From Saprospiraceae bacterium (GTDB lineage Bacteria > Bacteroidota > Bacteroidia > Chitinophagales > Saprospiraceae), in NCBI GenBank assembly GCA_016787285.1, contig JAEUUV010000312.1, forward strand, positions 1-32,544: 32,544 nucleotides of DNA, read 5' to 3'. This document shows positions 22,355-31,701 of this stretch, piece by piece. The notes under the pieces were generated by a model. That model saw only the letters and a list, made by a program, of their open reading frames with translations. It was not told the origin of the DNA and did not search any database. Within the stretch, counting starts at the first letter, position 1; every line of letters starts with the position of its first letter. A program made the translations under genes and the position numbers.

Positions 22355-24907
22355 CTACCGCCTCTGATTCCGATCCAGTACCACCTCAATCCGTTCCAGA
22401 CAATCCTGGAAATGTGCGCGGTTCACGGCGTCGTTGGCGGCATTGTACGCCGCTGTCAGATCGGCGCGCAACTGAAGCAGATTAGCCAATGCCAGCGAGG
22501 GTACGTCGGTGTTGCGCAGGTTGGGCGACATGGTGATGCCTGCGGGTACAGGCGGCGGCTGATACAGCCCGATCAGTTTGTCTACATACACTTTTTGCAG
22601 GTTGCGGCGGTGCAGGCTCACTGCGGAACGGGCCGGAATTTCCGACCAGATACCGGTGCGCAGGTCGTCAAGCAGGTTGTTCACCGTGTAGGTTTTGGGG
22701 TCAAGTGCTTCGTTTTCGAGCATGCGTTGCAGGCGGCTGGTGCCCAACAGGCTGTTCAGCGTATTTTCCTGTAGCCGTTGGATAGCGGCCACGCCATTGT
22801 CGGGCCGGAGCAGGCCGAGCACTTTAGGCTCCACGAGCCAGGTCGGCGTCTGGAACAGGTGTTTGTGCAGGAATGCGACGGCATCGCGCTGCTTGTCGGC
22901 AGGCGCCGCTTCATACACAGCCCCGGTCTGGTCGTAGGTTTTGGGCGTTTCGAACACGCCACCCACCCATTTGGTCACGTGGCCGATGTAGCGGGTGTAC
23001 TGGCCCACCACGTTGTTGTACGTTTCGGCAGCGAGTTCGTAGGTTTTGGCTTCTTCCTTGGTCCAGACGGCGGCGTTCGGCAGAATTTTCTGCAGATTCC
23101 GGATGCCGTATTCGGAGGCCAGCATAGAATTATCGCCGAGGTCTTCGTTTTGCGCGCGCGGGTCGTAGGGATTGGACTCCGTCAGGAAGTGCAGGCGCGG
23201 GTTGTTGGCGGCCTTTTCCAGGTACCAGCGGTTGAGCACTTTGCGGTCTTCCTCGGCATCTTTGGTGCCGTAGATGGGTTTGTAGCCCCACTCGATGGCC
23301 CACTTGTCGTAGTCGCCGACACGGGGCATGAGGTCGGTGACGCCGTCTTCGGGCTGCGCCACATAGTTGAAACGGGCATAGTCCATGATGGAAGACGTGT
23401 GGCCGTTGGCTTGCACGAATGCCTTGTCGCGCAGTTTTTCCACGGGTGTGGCATGGCTGGCGCCAAAGTTGTGGCGCAGGCCGATGGTATGCCCCACCTC
23501 GTGGGCGGCCACGAAGCGGATGAGTTGGCCCATGAGTTCGTCGTCGAACTCGTTTTTGCGGGCACGGGGATCCACGGCGGCGGTTTGGGTGGTGTACCAG
23601 TTTTTGAGCAGGCGCATCACGTTGTGGTACCAACCGATGTGACTTTCGATGATTTCGCCGGTACGGGGGTCGTTCACATTGGGGCCGTAGGCATTCTGGA
23701 TGTCGGAGGCGAAGTAGCGGATGACGGAGAAACGCGCGTCTTCGAGGCTCATCGTGGTGTCGTTTTCCGGCCAGTCTTTGGCGAGAATGGCGTTTTTCCA
23801 GCCGGCTTGCTCGAACGCGGGTTGCCAGTCTTCCACGCCTTTTTTCAAGTGCGCGCGCCATTTCACCGGCGTAGCCGGGTCAATGTAAAACACGATCGGT
23901 TTCGCCGGCTCGATCTTTTCGCCACGCTGCTGGCGGCGCATGTCGGCCTCGTTTTTGGGTTCCAGGCGCCAGCGCACGGCAATAGTCTCATCTTCGGCGC
24001 GCTGCTGGTCGTCGGCGTACACAGTATTTCCGGTAGCAAAATAGCCCACGCGCGGGTCGAAAAAGCGCTTGCGGAAGGGTGTACGCGGCAACAGAACCAT
24101 AGAATTGTTGATCTCAAACGTCACTACCCCCGCGTCCAATCCCGCGGGCAGGTTCATCGTACCGGGTGTTTCTTCGCGCAGCGACGGCGGCGACACCTTG
24201 TAGGTTTTTACCGTGCGCACCTCTACATTGATCGGGTAGGTGCGGATGCTTTCGATATACGTGCGGTCTTTTTGTAGTTCGCCCATTTTGAAGCGCTGCT
24301 TGGCAAAAGACGAAAGGGCAAAAACCGGATTGTCATCCTTGAAAAAATCGGTGACCTCGATGACCACCGAGGTGTCCTTACGAATGGATTTGATGTCGAA
24401 TGCGGCGGCTATCGGATCCACATTCGAGTTCCGGACGGCTTTGTAAATCGGCTCGAGCGTGTCGGCACTCACGTTGTTGTAGGCCACGGCCCGGACGTAG
24501 ACCTTGTCGGACGGGCCGCGTTCGAAGCGGATCACCTGCCGGTTGGCTTCTTCGCCGCCATAGCCGGCATTCGTGGGCGTCCGGCTCATACGCGTGATCG
24601 AGATGATTTCGCTGCCGAAAATGGAGTCCGGAATTTCAAAGAAGTATTTGTCTTCGATGCGGTGCACGGTCAGCAAACCTTTTTGGCTGACAGCCTTATC
24701 GGTGATGACTTCCAGATACGGTTTCGGTCCTTTTTTTTCCTCCTTTTTAGCCGTGGAGTCTTTGGCGGCGGCGGCGGGTTTTTCCGCCACAGGCGGCAGG
24801 GTGTCGGTTTTGGTGGGCGCCGGTGTGGGCGCCTGGGCAAGCAGTGCGCCGGTAGTAAAAACAGCGGCGGACACCAGCCAGATTCGAAGCAAGTAGTTGA
24901 TCTTCAT
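22355..24907 (-). CDS. Secreted zinc metalloprotease (DUF5117/DUF4953 type)
   Basis: An 850-residue exported protein. The signal peptide is about 1-25, followed by a low-complexity Pro/Thr/Ala/Lys linker (to about 60). A DUF5118/DUF5117-like N-terminal region precedes a metzincin-like protease domain. The zinc site is AAHEVGHTIGLRHNFGA with His469, Glu470, His473 and His479, followed by SIMDYARFNY with a probable Met-turn. All catalytic positions are intact. The C-terminal 250 residues are helical (DUF4953-like). This family is widespread in Bacteroidota; it is likely periplasmic or surface-located and its substrate is unknown. The ATG at 24907 was chosen because it starts the signal peptide; the frame extends 25 codons further without coding character. 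No T9SS tail was seen. Confidence 0.9.
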   Translation of the reverse strand: MKINYLLRIWLVSAAVFTTGALLAQAPTPAPTKTDTLPPVAEKPAAAAKDSTAKKEEKKGPKPYLEVITDKAVSQKGLLTVHRIEDKYFFEIPDSIFGSEIISITRMSRTPTNAGYGGEEANRQVIRFERGPSDKVYVRAVAYNNVSADTLEPIYKAVRNSNVDPIAAAFDIKSIRKDTSVVIEVTDFFKDDNPVFALSSFAKQRFKMGELQKDRTYIESIRTYPINVEVRTVKTYKVSPPSLREETPGTMNLPAGLDAGVVTFEINNSMVLLPRTPFRKRFFDPRVGYFATGNTVYADDQQRAEDETIAVRWRLEPKNEADMRRQQRGEKIEPAKPIVFYIDPATPVKWRAHLKKGVEDWQPAFEQAGWKNAILAKDWPENDTTMSLEDARFSVIRYFASDIQNAYGPNVNDPRTGEIIESHIGWYHNVMRLLKNWYTTQTAAVDPRARKNEFDDELMGQLIRFVAAHEVGHTIGLRHNFGASHATPVEKLRDKAFVQANGHTSSIMDYARFNYVAQPEDGVTDLMPRVGDYDKWAIEWGYKPIYGTKDAEEDRKVLNRWYLEKAANNPRLHFLTESNPYDPRAQNEDLGDNSMLASEYGIRNLQKILPNAAVWTKEEAKTYELAAETYNNVVGQYTRYIGHVTKWVGGVFETPKTYDQTGAVYEAAPADKQRDAVAFLHKHLFQTPTWLVEPKVLGLLRPDNGVAAIQRLQENTLNSLLGTSRLQRMLENEALDPKTYTVNNLLDDLRTGIWSEIPARSAVSLHRRNLQKVYVDKLIGLYQPPPVPAGITMSPNLRNTDVPSLALANLLQLRADLTAAYNAANDAVNRAHFQDCLERIEVVLDRNQRR

Positions 24908-25002
24908 GTTGAAACGGCAGTGAAATGTATAAATTTGAATGAAATGATGTGGTGCGGGTTTTCGCAGGGCAATGTTAAGCAAATAATAAAATTTGCACGC
25001 AG

Positions 25003-25036
25003 TTTTGGATTTCTCAACCTAACCCGTCTATCCTTG
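25003..25036 (+). promoter_or_regulatory. Promoter of the metY leader (-33/-7)
   Basis: TTTTGG (25003-25008) and TATCCTTG (25029-25036) are 20 bp apart, the usual Bacteroidota -33/-7 geometry; the -7 box has one mismatch from TAnnTTTG. Transcription from near 25043 would give a leader of about 219 nt before metY, with the leader-peptide ATG 37 nt in. Confidence 0.6.
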
Positions 25037-25079
25037 CACCGCTAAATAACGCAGGCAAATGTCTTTCCTCTCGCAAAAT

Positions 25080-25157
25080 ATGATGTGGTGTATGTGTTGT
25101 CCCATGTGTGGCCCGGCCATACGAGGCGAGAGAGGATTGCCCTTCCACAGGACATAG
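25080..25157 (+). CDS. Met/Cys-rich leader peptide of metY (candidate attenuator)
   Basis: A 25-codon open frame in the metY leader, beginning MMWCMCCPMCGP and ending PFHRT before a TAG stop. Met is at 1, 2, 5 and 9 and Cys at 4, 6, 7 and 10, so eight of the first ten residues are Met or Cys, the products of the sulfur-assimilation pathway encoded downstream. Such composition is very unlikely by chance and is the mark of leader peptides that stall ribosomes when their amino acid is scarce. The coding region overlaps one arm of a hairpin (25098-25111 with 25145-25154), and an intrinsic terminator follows 27 nt after the stop. Translation is not proven; the RNA could also act as a riboswitch. 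Confidence 0.72.
   Translation: MMWCMCCPMCGPAIRGERGLPFHRT
25098..25154 (+). promoter_or_regulatory. Leader hairpin overlapping the Met/Cys peptide frame
   Basis: TGTCC (25098-25102) pairs with GGACA (25150-25154) and TGTGG (25107-25111) with CCACA (25145-25149), leaving a 4-nt bulge. A competing stem is CTCTCGC (25068-25074) with GCGAGAG (25126-25132). CTTCC (25142-25146) can also pair with GGAAG (25183-25187) at the base of the terminator, a possible though short antiterminator. Confidence 0.5.
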
Positions 25158-25168
25158 GTTATCGTTGA

Positions 25169-26593
<1,425 letters not shown>

Positions 26594-26603
26594 TGGGCAA
26601 CAC

Positions 26604-26967
26604 TTTTGTCATTCCGAAGGAATCCCTCCACACTACAAGGGCCGCGAAGCGGTTTTCCCCCTCGTAGTGTGGACGGATTTGTCGAGCATCATTAAGTTGT
26701 ATCCTGGCAATACTTATCCAAAGTTGTACCCCGGCTCTTGGGCATTTTTTACGGTTTCATGAATCGTTTTTTCCACCGTGCCTAGTGTTTAAATTTGCGG
26801 CATGGGCACTTTTCTACCTGAAAGCCCGGCAAAAGAGGCCCGTATCGTATAGGTAATAACACCAATCGCGGCAGAAAAAACATCAAAGAGCCGGGATACA
26901 ACTTTGACAAGCATGAATGGGATACAACCTCACGATGCTCGACACGGATTCCTTCGGAATGACAAAA
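26604..26967. repeat. Palindromic repeat element split by a MITE
   Basis: A perfect 22-bp inverted repeat bounds the region (26604-26625, starting TTTTGTCATTCCGAAGG, and 26946-26967). The left half still holds an inner palindrome, CCACACTAC (26628-26636) with GTAGTGTGG (26664-26672). Removing 26680-26943 and one ACGGATT copy restores a compact hairpin of about 90 bp like the element at 22254. Confidence 0.8.
26680..26943. mobile_element. MITE-like non-autonomous element with 7-bp target duplication
   Basis: About 263 bp flanked by the direct repeat ACGGATT (26673-26679 and 26944-26950). Terminal inverted repeats are GTCGAGCATC (26681-26690) and GATGCTCGAC (26934-26943). Each end also carries two copies of the motif AGTTGTAyCC in inverted orientation (near 26695 and 26722 on the left, 26894 and 26919 on the right). 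The stretches 26720-26739 and 26886-26905 pair over 20 bp with one mismatch. It encodes no transposase; a 16-codon frame from 26802 is the only notable one. A TAAATTTG box lies at 26790-26797. Confidence 0.78.
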
Positions 26968-27017
26968 AGAGCCACCAGTTGAACATTATTCTTGCTCAAA
27001 TCTCACATGCTGCAACA

Positions 27018-28124
27018 ATGTCCGAAATAAAAATTTACCGCCATAACCAGCCCCTTCCGCTCGAAAACGGCAGTGTGTTGCCCAACCTCGAAATCGCCTA
27101 CCAGACCTGGGGCGTCCGCGCGCCCGACGACTCCAACGTGGTGTGGGTATGCCACGCACTCACGGCCAACAGCGACGTACTGGACTGGTGGGCCGGGCTG
27201 TTCGGTCCAGGCTGCCTGTTCGATCCGGCGCGGTATTTCATCGTGTGCGCCAACAACCTCGGTTCCTGCTACGGTACCACAGGCCCGCTGAGTCTGAACC
27301 CTCCACAGGGCGCTCCGTACTACCACGAGTTTCCTGACATCACCATCCGCGATATGGTGCAGGTACACGAAACACTGCGCCGGCATCTCGGTATACGGCG
27401 AATCAACGTGCTGATCGGCGGTTCGCAGGGCGGGCAGCAGGCGCTGGAATGGGCGATCCGGCAGCCCGATCTGGCGGGCAACCTCGTGCTCATCGCCACC
27501 AATGCCGTGCATTCGCCCTGGGGGGTGGCGTTCAACGAAAGCCAGCGGCTGGCCATTGCCACCGACCCGACCTGGCCGGAACACTCGGCAAATGCCGGCT
27601 TGCAGGGCATGAAAACCGCCCGCAGCATTGCCCTGCTGAGTTACCGCCACTACCACACGTACCGGCAGGGGCAGCAGCCGGCTACCAACGACCTGCTGGA
27701 TCATTTTCCGGCAGCGTCGTACCAGCGTTATCAGGGTGAAAAATTGGCCAAGCGGTTCAATGCCTTTTCCTACTGGGCGCTTTCCAAGGCGATGGATACG
27801 CACAACGTGGGCCGGGGCCGGGCATCGGTGGAGGCTGCACTGGGCGCGGTAGAAGCCCGAAGTCTTGTAGTTTCTATCACCAGCGACATCCTGTTTCCGC
27901 CCGAGGAGCAGCGTTTTTTGGCCAGGCACATTCCCAATGCGTGGTGGCGCGAAATTGATTCGCTGTACGGCCACGACGGTTTTCTGACCGAAACCAGGGC
28001 GTTGGGCAAGGTGCTGGAGGAGTTTCTTTACGCAAAGCCGCCGGTAGAATCATGGTCCGGAGTACTTGCCCAAACCCGACAACCGGGCGCCGCTTTGCCG
28101 GGCCTGAAGCATCGAATCTGGTGA
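27018..28124 (+). CDS. metX: Homoserine O-acetyltransferase
   Basis: A 368-residue alpha/beta-hydrolase-fold acyltransferase of the MetX family. It starts MSEIKIYRHNQPLPLENGSV. The substrate loop is VCHALTANSD and the oxyanion and nucleophile elbow is LIGGSQGGQQALEW with Ser136. The acid is Asp290 (SITSDILFPP) and the base His319 (YGHDGFL). It also has CANNLGSCYGTTGPLS, diagnostic of MetX. It transfers acetyl from acetyl-CoA to homoserine, feeding MetY. The frame is open 38 codons further upstream through the repeat element, but ATG 27018 gives the family start. Acetyl versus succinyl specificity is inferred from the neighbouring MetY. Confidence 0.94.
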   Translation: MSEIKIYRHNQPLPLENGSVLPNLEIAYQTWGVRAPDDSNVVWVCHALTANSDVLDWWAGLFGPGCLFDPARYFIVCANNLGSCYGTTGPLSLNPPQGAPYYHEFPDITIRDMVQVHETLRRHLGIRRINVLIGGSQGGQQALEWAIRQPDLAGNLVLIATNAVHSPWGVAFNESQRLAIATDPTWPEHSANAGLQGMKTARSIALLSYRHYHTYRQGQQPATNDLLDHFPAASYQRYQGEKLAKRFNAFSYWALSKAMDTHNVGRGRASVEAALGAVEARSLVVSITSDILFPPEEQRFLARHIPNAWWREIDSLYGHDGFLTETRALGKVLEEFLYAKPPVESWSGVLAQTRQPGAALPGLKHRIW

Positions 28125-28221
28125 AAAATTAGTGATGAGCGACGAGTGATGTGTGGGGAGTATTTCACCGGGTACGTCACCGACGGTAACACCCAATGTT
28201 TGACACGATCAAAAAAATAGT

Positions 28222-29400
28222 ATGACAACTCAAATAGGTTTATTTGGCTTCGGTGTGGTGGGCCAGGGCCTTTACGAAATCCTGGCGCAAAAAAACGGCA
28301 CGGCGCCCGGGCGCATAACCCGTATCTGCGTGCGCGATCGCGCCAAGCCCCGCTCCTTACCGCCGGGAAAATTCACATTCAACCCGGAAGACATCTTCAG
28401 CGATCCGGACATTTCCCACATCGTGGAAGCCACCGATCGCCCCGACGACGCGTTCGGGATCGTGCGGCGGGGCTTGCTGATGGGTAAAACCGTTGTTTCT
28501 GCCAATAAAAAAATGCTGGCCGAGCGGCTGCCCGAGTTGCTGCACCTGCAACGCGCTTCCGGTTCCCGGCTGCTGTACGAAGCCTCCGCCGGCGGCAGTA
28601 TCCCGATTTTTCGAAATCTGGAGCAGTTTTACCGGCACGATCAGGTGCGCGGCATCCGGGGCGTGCTGAACGGCTCTACCAATTTTATGCTTTCGCGTAT
28701 GACCGACGAGGGCCTGGCTTTTCCCGAAGTGCTGGCGCTGGCACAACAATCGGGTTTTGCCGAAAGCGACCCCACGCTCGACGTGGACGCGCACGATCCG
28801 GCGTACAAACTCGTACTGCTGATCTACCAGGCCTTCGGCAAAATTCTGGCGCCGGAAAGCGTGCTTCGGCTCGGCATTCGCCACATCAGTGCGGAAGACG
28901 TAGGGTTTGCTGCGCAACACAGCCGGAAAATCCGCCTGCTGGCCACTGCCGAACCGGCCCCTGAGGGAAAAATCCGGGCACACATCCTGCCCGCGATGGT
29001 GCCGCCGCGCGACCCGTTTTTCAACCTCCACGACGAGTACAACGGCATTCAAATCCAGACTTTTTTTACCGAAAACCAGATGCTGACAGGAAAAGGCGCC
29101 GGCAGCCTGCCCACGGGTTTCGCCGTGCTCAGCGACCTGAACGCTTCCCTCAGGCAGGAATTCGCTCCAGTCAGGCTACTCGCTGCTACTGCCCCGACAC
29201 AGAACCACCTGCAACACGAGGTAGTCATCTACTGGCGTTGTCCCGATCCCGGGCGACGCGGATTACTGACATTTCAGGAAATTCTGGAAGAGACCCCGCT
29301 GGAATCCGGCTTCCGGGTGGTCGGGCGCATCGGGCTGGATGCACTGGCTGCCGCTGCCGGGGAGTTGGGTGAAAGCCGGAGTTTTGTGGCAACGATGTGA
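28222..29400 (+). CDS. hom: Homoserine dehydrogenase
   Basis: A 392-residue oxidoreductase. The Rossmann motif is GFGVVG (9-14), then VSANKKML with catalytic Lys96, the substrate motif LNGSTNFML (149-157), and FAESDPTLDVDAHDPAYKL with Asp192 and Lys196. No clear C-terminal ACT domain is seen, so direct threonine feedback through ACT is not evident, although the last 70 residues are hard to classify. It reduces aspartate semialdehyde to homoserine, the substrate of MetX. It lies 97 bp after metX with no terminator between them, so the three genes are one pathway module. A weak -7-like AATGTTTG lies at 28195-28202. Confidence 0.93.
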   Translation: MTTQIGLFGFGVVGQGLYEILAQKNGTAPGRITRICVRDRAKPRSLPPGKFTFNPEDIFSDPDISHIVEATDRPDDAFGIVRRGLLMGKTVVSANKKMLAERLPELLHLQRASGSRLLYEASAGGSIPIFRNLEQFYRHDQVRGIRGVLNGSTNFMLSRMTDEGLAFPEVLALAQQSGFAESDPTLDVDAHDPAYKLVLLIYQAFGKILAPESVLRLGIRHISAEDVGFAAQHSRKIRLLATAEPAPEGKIRAHILPAMVPPRDPFFNLHDEYNGIQIQTFFTENQMLTGKGAGSLPTGFAVLSDLNASLRQEFAPVRLLAATAPTQNHLQHEVVIYWRCPDPGRRGLLTFQEILEETPLESGFRVVGRIGLDALAAAAGELGESRSFVATM

Positions 29401-29403
29401 TTG

Positions 29404-29493
29404 TTTTCACCGCAGAGACGCGGAGTTTACGCCGTGAAATTTTTTTCATCAAACTCGGCGCACACTCCGCGTCTCTGCGTCTCTGCGGTGAAA
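29404..29493. repeat. Palindromic repeat between hom and the OPT transporter gene
   Basis: CGCAGAGACGCGGAGT (29411-29426) is the exact inverse of 29464-29479. The right arm then repeats TCTCTGCG once more, so the outer part TTTCACCGCAGAGA (29405-29418) can also pair with 29480-29493. It fills the 97-bp space between the convergent genes and may work as a two-way transcription barrier. Confidence 0.8.
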
Positions 29494-29497
29494 TTTT

Positions 29498-31549
29498 TTA
29501 CTTCTTCGTCGCTACCCGCACCAGCAACCACGCCAGCGTAGCAAAGCACACTACGCCCAGCAATTGGTACCCGCCGGCGCCGAGCATGTGCTCGACATTG
29601 CCTTCCAGATTCAGCGCCGCCAGCCAGCCCTGCCCGGCAGGATACGAGGCCTCCTTGGCTTGCCAAAGGGCAATGACCAGCCCCATGAGCGCGCCGCCGG
29701 CCACCAGACCGGTGGCGAACAGGCTGCCTTTGCCTAATTCGGCATCTTCGGTTTCGCCGCCGCGGCGTTTCGTGATCCAGTCGCTGAGGCCTTTCATTAC
29801 GCCACCGATCCAGATCGGGAGCGTCGTGCTGAGCGGCAGGTACAGGCCGACGGCGAAAGACAGCGATTTTACACTGCACAATTCCAGCGTGATGGCTACG
29901 AATACTCCGACAAGTACAAACTGCCAGTCGAGGTTGAACGACAGCATGCCCTTGATGAGCGTGGCCATGAGTGTGGCCTGCGGGGCATCGAATTTATTTC
30001 CGATGGCGTGTTCGATGCCCATGGCGCGCAGTTCGGCGGTGGGGGTGTCGAGGTATTGCACGGTAAAACCGATGATGAGCGAAGACGCTACCACCCCGAT
30101 GAACAGGGCCAATTGTTGGTAACGCGGTGTGGCGCCTACGAGGTAGCCGGTTTTCAAATCCTGCGAAGTGGCGCCCGCATTGGCGGCGGCGATGCAGATC
30201 ATGCTGCCCACCACGAGGGCCATTGGTTCGTACACTTTACCCGACCAGCCCACACCGATGAACACGAGCGCCGTACCCATGATGGTAGCGATGGTCATGC
30301 CGGAGATGGGGTTGTTGCTGGAGCCGATGATCCCCACGATGCGGCTGGAAACCGTAACGAAGAAAAAGCCGAACACAATTACCAGAATACCGAGCAGAAC
30401 TTTGCTCAGGATACCTTCGCCGGGAATGTTCGGTAACACCGCCATGAGTACGATCAGCGCCAGGCTGCCAAAGGCGACGACTTTGATAGACAGATCGTTG
30501 TCGGTGCGGGCGACGGCTGTGTCGGCGTTGCGCTCGCGCATGGCGCCGAAACTTTCGCGGAACGAGGCGACAATGGTCGGCATCGTTTTGATCAGGGTGA
30601 TGAAACCCGCGCCGGCCACCGCGCCGGCGCCGATTTGCCGCACATACGCGCGGTACACGGCGCTGGTCATGTCGGCAAACGTGTGCGCGTAGGGGTCCCA
30701 GCCGAAAGGATAACGCACGGTGCCGTCGGCTTGCCGGATGCCGTTGAGCAGGTCGAGTTTGGTCAACTGCGCGGCGATGGTTTCCGGCGGCACCAGCGTG
30801 GCAAGCAACGGAATCAGTCCCATCCAGGCCAGTACGCCGCCGGCCACCAGCACCCCGGCAATACGCGGCCCGATGATGTAGCCTACGCCGAGGTATTCGG
30901 GCGTGATTTCGCCGCTGATGCGGGCAGCAGGCAGGTATTTGTTGGCGGCAGCCACCGTGTATGCCGGCACTTCGGCGATGAAGTGGAAAATCTTCTGAAA
31001 CGTGGCGTACACGAACGCAAAACCCAATCCGAGGTAGGCCGTTTTGGCAAAATCGCCGCCTTTCTCCCCGGCTACCAGCACTTGTGCGCAGGCGGTTCCT
31101 TCGGGATATGGCAGGTTTTCGTGCTCTTTCACAATGAGCGAACGCCGCAGGGGGATCATCATCAGCACGCCGAGAATGCCGCCGAAAATGGCGAGCATGA
31201 GGATCGTCCAGTAGTTGAAATAACCTTTACCGATGCCGTCGCTGAGGAACAGGAACGCCGGAAGCGTGAATACTACCCCTGCAGCCACCGATTCGCCTGC
31301 CGAGCCTGCCGTCTGGATGATGTTGTTTTCCAGAATGGTGGTTTTCAAAAACCTGCGGCCAAGCGAAATGGCGATCACCGCAATCGGGATGGAAGCCGAC
31401 ACCGTGAGGCCCGCCTTGAGGGCCAAATAAACCGTGGCGGCGCCGAACAGTACGCCGAACAAGGCGCCCAGTACAATGGCCCGGATGGTGAATTCCCGCA
31501 CGGACGTGTCGCCCGGCGCTACATAGGGTTGAAAGTCGGATGATTTCAT
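29498..31549 (-). CDS. OPT-family oligopeptide transporter
   Basis: A 683-residue polytopic membrane protein of the OPT superfamily with about 14-16 hydrophobic segments across its length. Family features include AGLTVSASIPIAVIAISLGR, NIIQTAGSAGESVAAGVVF, the EHENLPYPEGTACAQVLVAG motif (about 145-165), and GSSNNPISGMTIATIMGTAL in the second half. OPT proteins import oligopeptides, peptide conjugates or metal chelates by proton coupling; the substrate here is unknown. ATG 31549 gives the conserved start (MKSSDFQPYVAPGDTSVREF); the frame is open upstream through a terminator and is not coding there. Separated from the next upstream gene by that terminator, it is probably transcribed alone. Confidence 0.9.
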   Translation of the reverse strand: MKSSDFQPYVAPGDTSVREFTIRAIVLGALFGVLFGAATVYLALKAGLTVSASIPIAVIAISLGRRFLKTTILENNIIQTAGSAGESVAAGVVFTLPAFLFLSDGIGKGYFNYWTILMLAIFGGILGVLMMIPLRRSLIVKEHENLPYPEGTACAQVLVAGEKGGDFAKTAYLGLGFAFVYATFQKIFHFIAEVPAYTVAAANKYLPAARISGEITPEYLGVGYIIGPRIAGVLVAGGVLAWMGLIPLLATLVPPETIAAQLTKLDLLNGIRQADGTVRYPFGWDPYAHTFADMTSAVYRAYVRQIGAGAVAGAGFITLIKTMPTIVASFRESFGAMRERNADTAVARTDNDLSIKVVAFGSLALIVLMAVLPNIPGEGILSKVLLGILVIVFGFFFVTVSSRIVGIIGSSNNPISGMTIATIMGTALVFIGVGWSGKVYEPMALVVGSMICIAAANAGATSQDLKTGYLVGATPRYQQLALFIGVVASSLIIGFTVQYLDTPTAELRAMGIEHAIGNKFDAPQATLMATLIKGMLSFNLDWQFVLVGVFVAITLELCSVKSLSFAVGLYLPLSTTLPIWIGGVMKGLSDWITKRRGGETEDAELGKGSLFATGLVAGGALMGLVIALWQAKEASYPAGQGWLAALNLEGNVEHMLGAGGYQLLGVVCFATLAWLLVRVATKK

Positions 31550-31609
31550 TGCATCAACTGTTTTGAGAATAGCGTTCGGGGATTGTGAAAAAGAACGTGC
31601 GAAGGTTTC

Positions 31610-31672
31610 AAAAAAAAGAGGCCGCACCAAAAGGTTGGAAATAATTTTTTCCAACAGCATCTGGTACGGCCT
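31610..31672 (-). terminator. Intrinsic terminator of the window-edge T9SS gene
   Basis: On the minus strand an outer stem of about 11 bp with one mismatch (31662-31672 with 31619-31629) encloses an inner 7-bp hairpin (31649-31655 with 31634-31640). It is followed by a run of eight U (31610-31617). It separates this gene from the OPT transporter. Confidence 0.8.
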
Positions 31673-31701
31673 GATAAACCGATTACGGGAACCCTCGACT
31701 T

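Noticed and set aside
22778-24277. Long plus-strand open frame of 499 codons
   Set aside because: It is antisense to the zinc metalloprotease, whose motifs, signal peptide and length are intact; the plus frame has no family features and odd composition.
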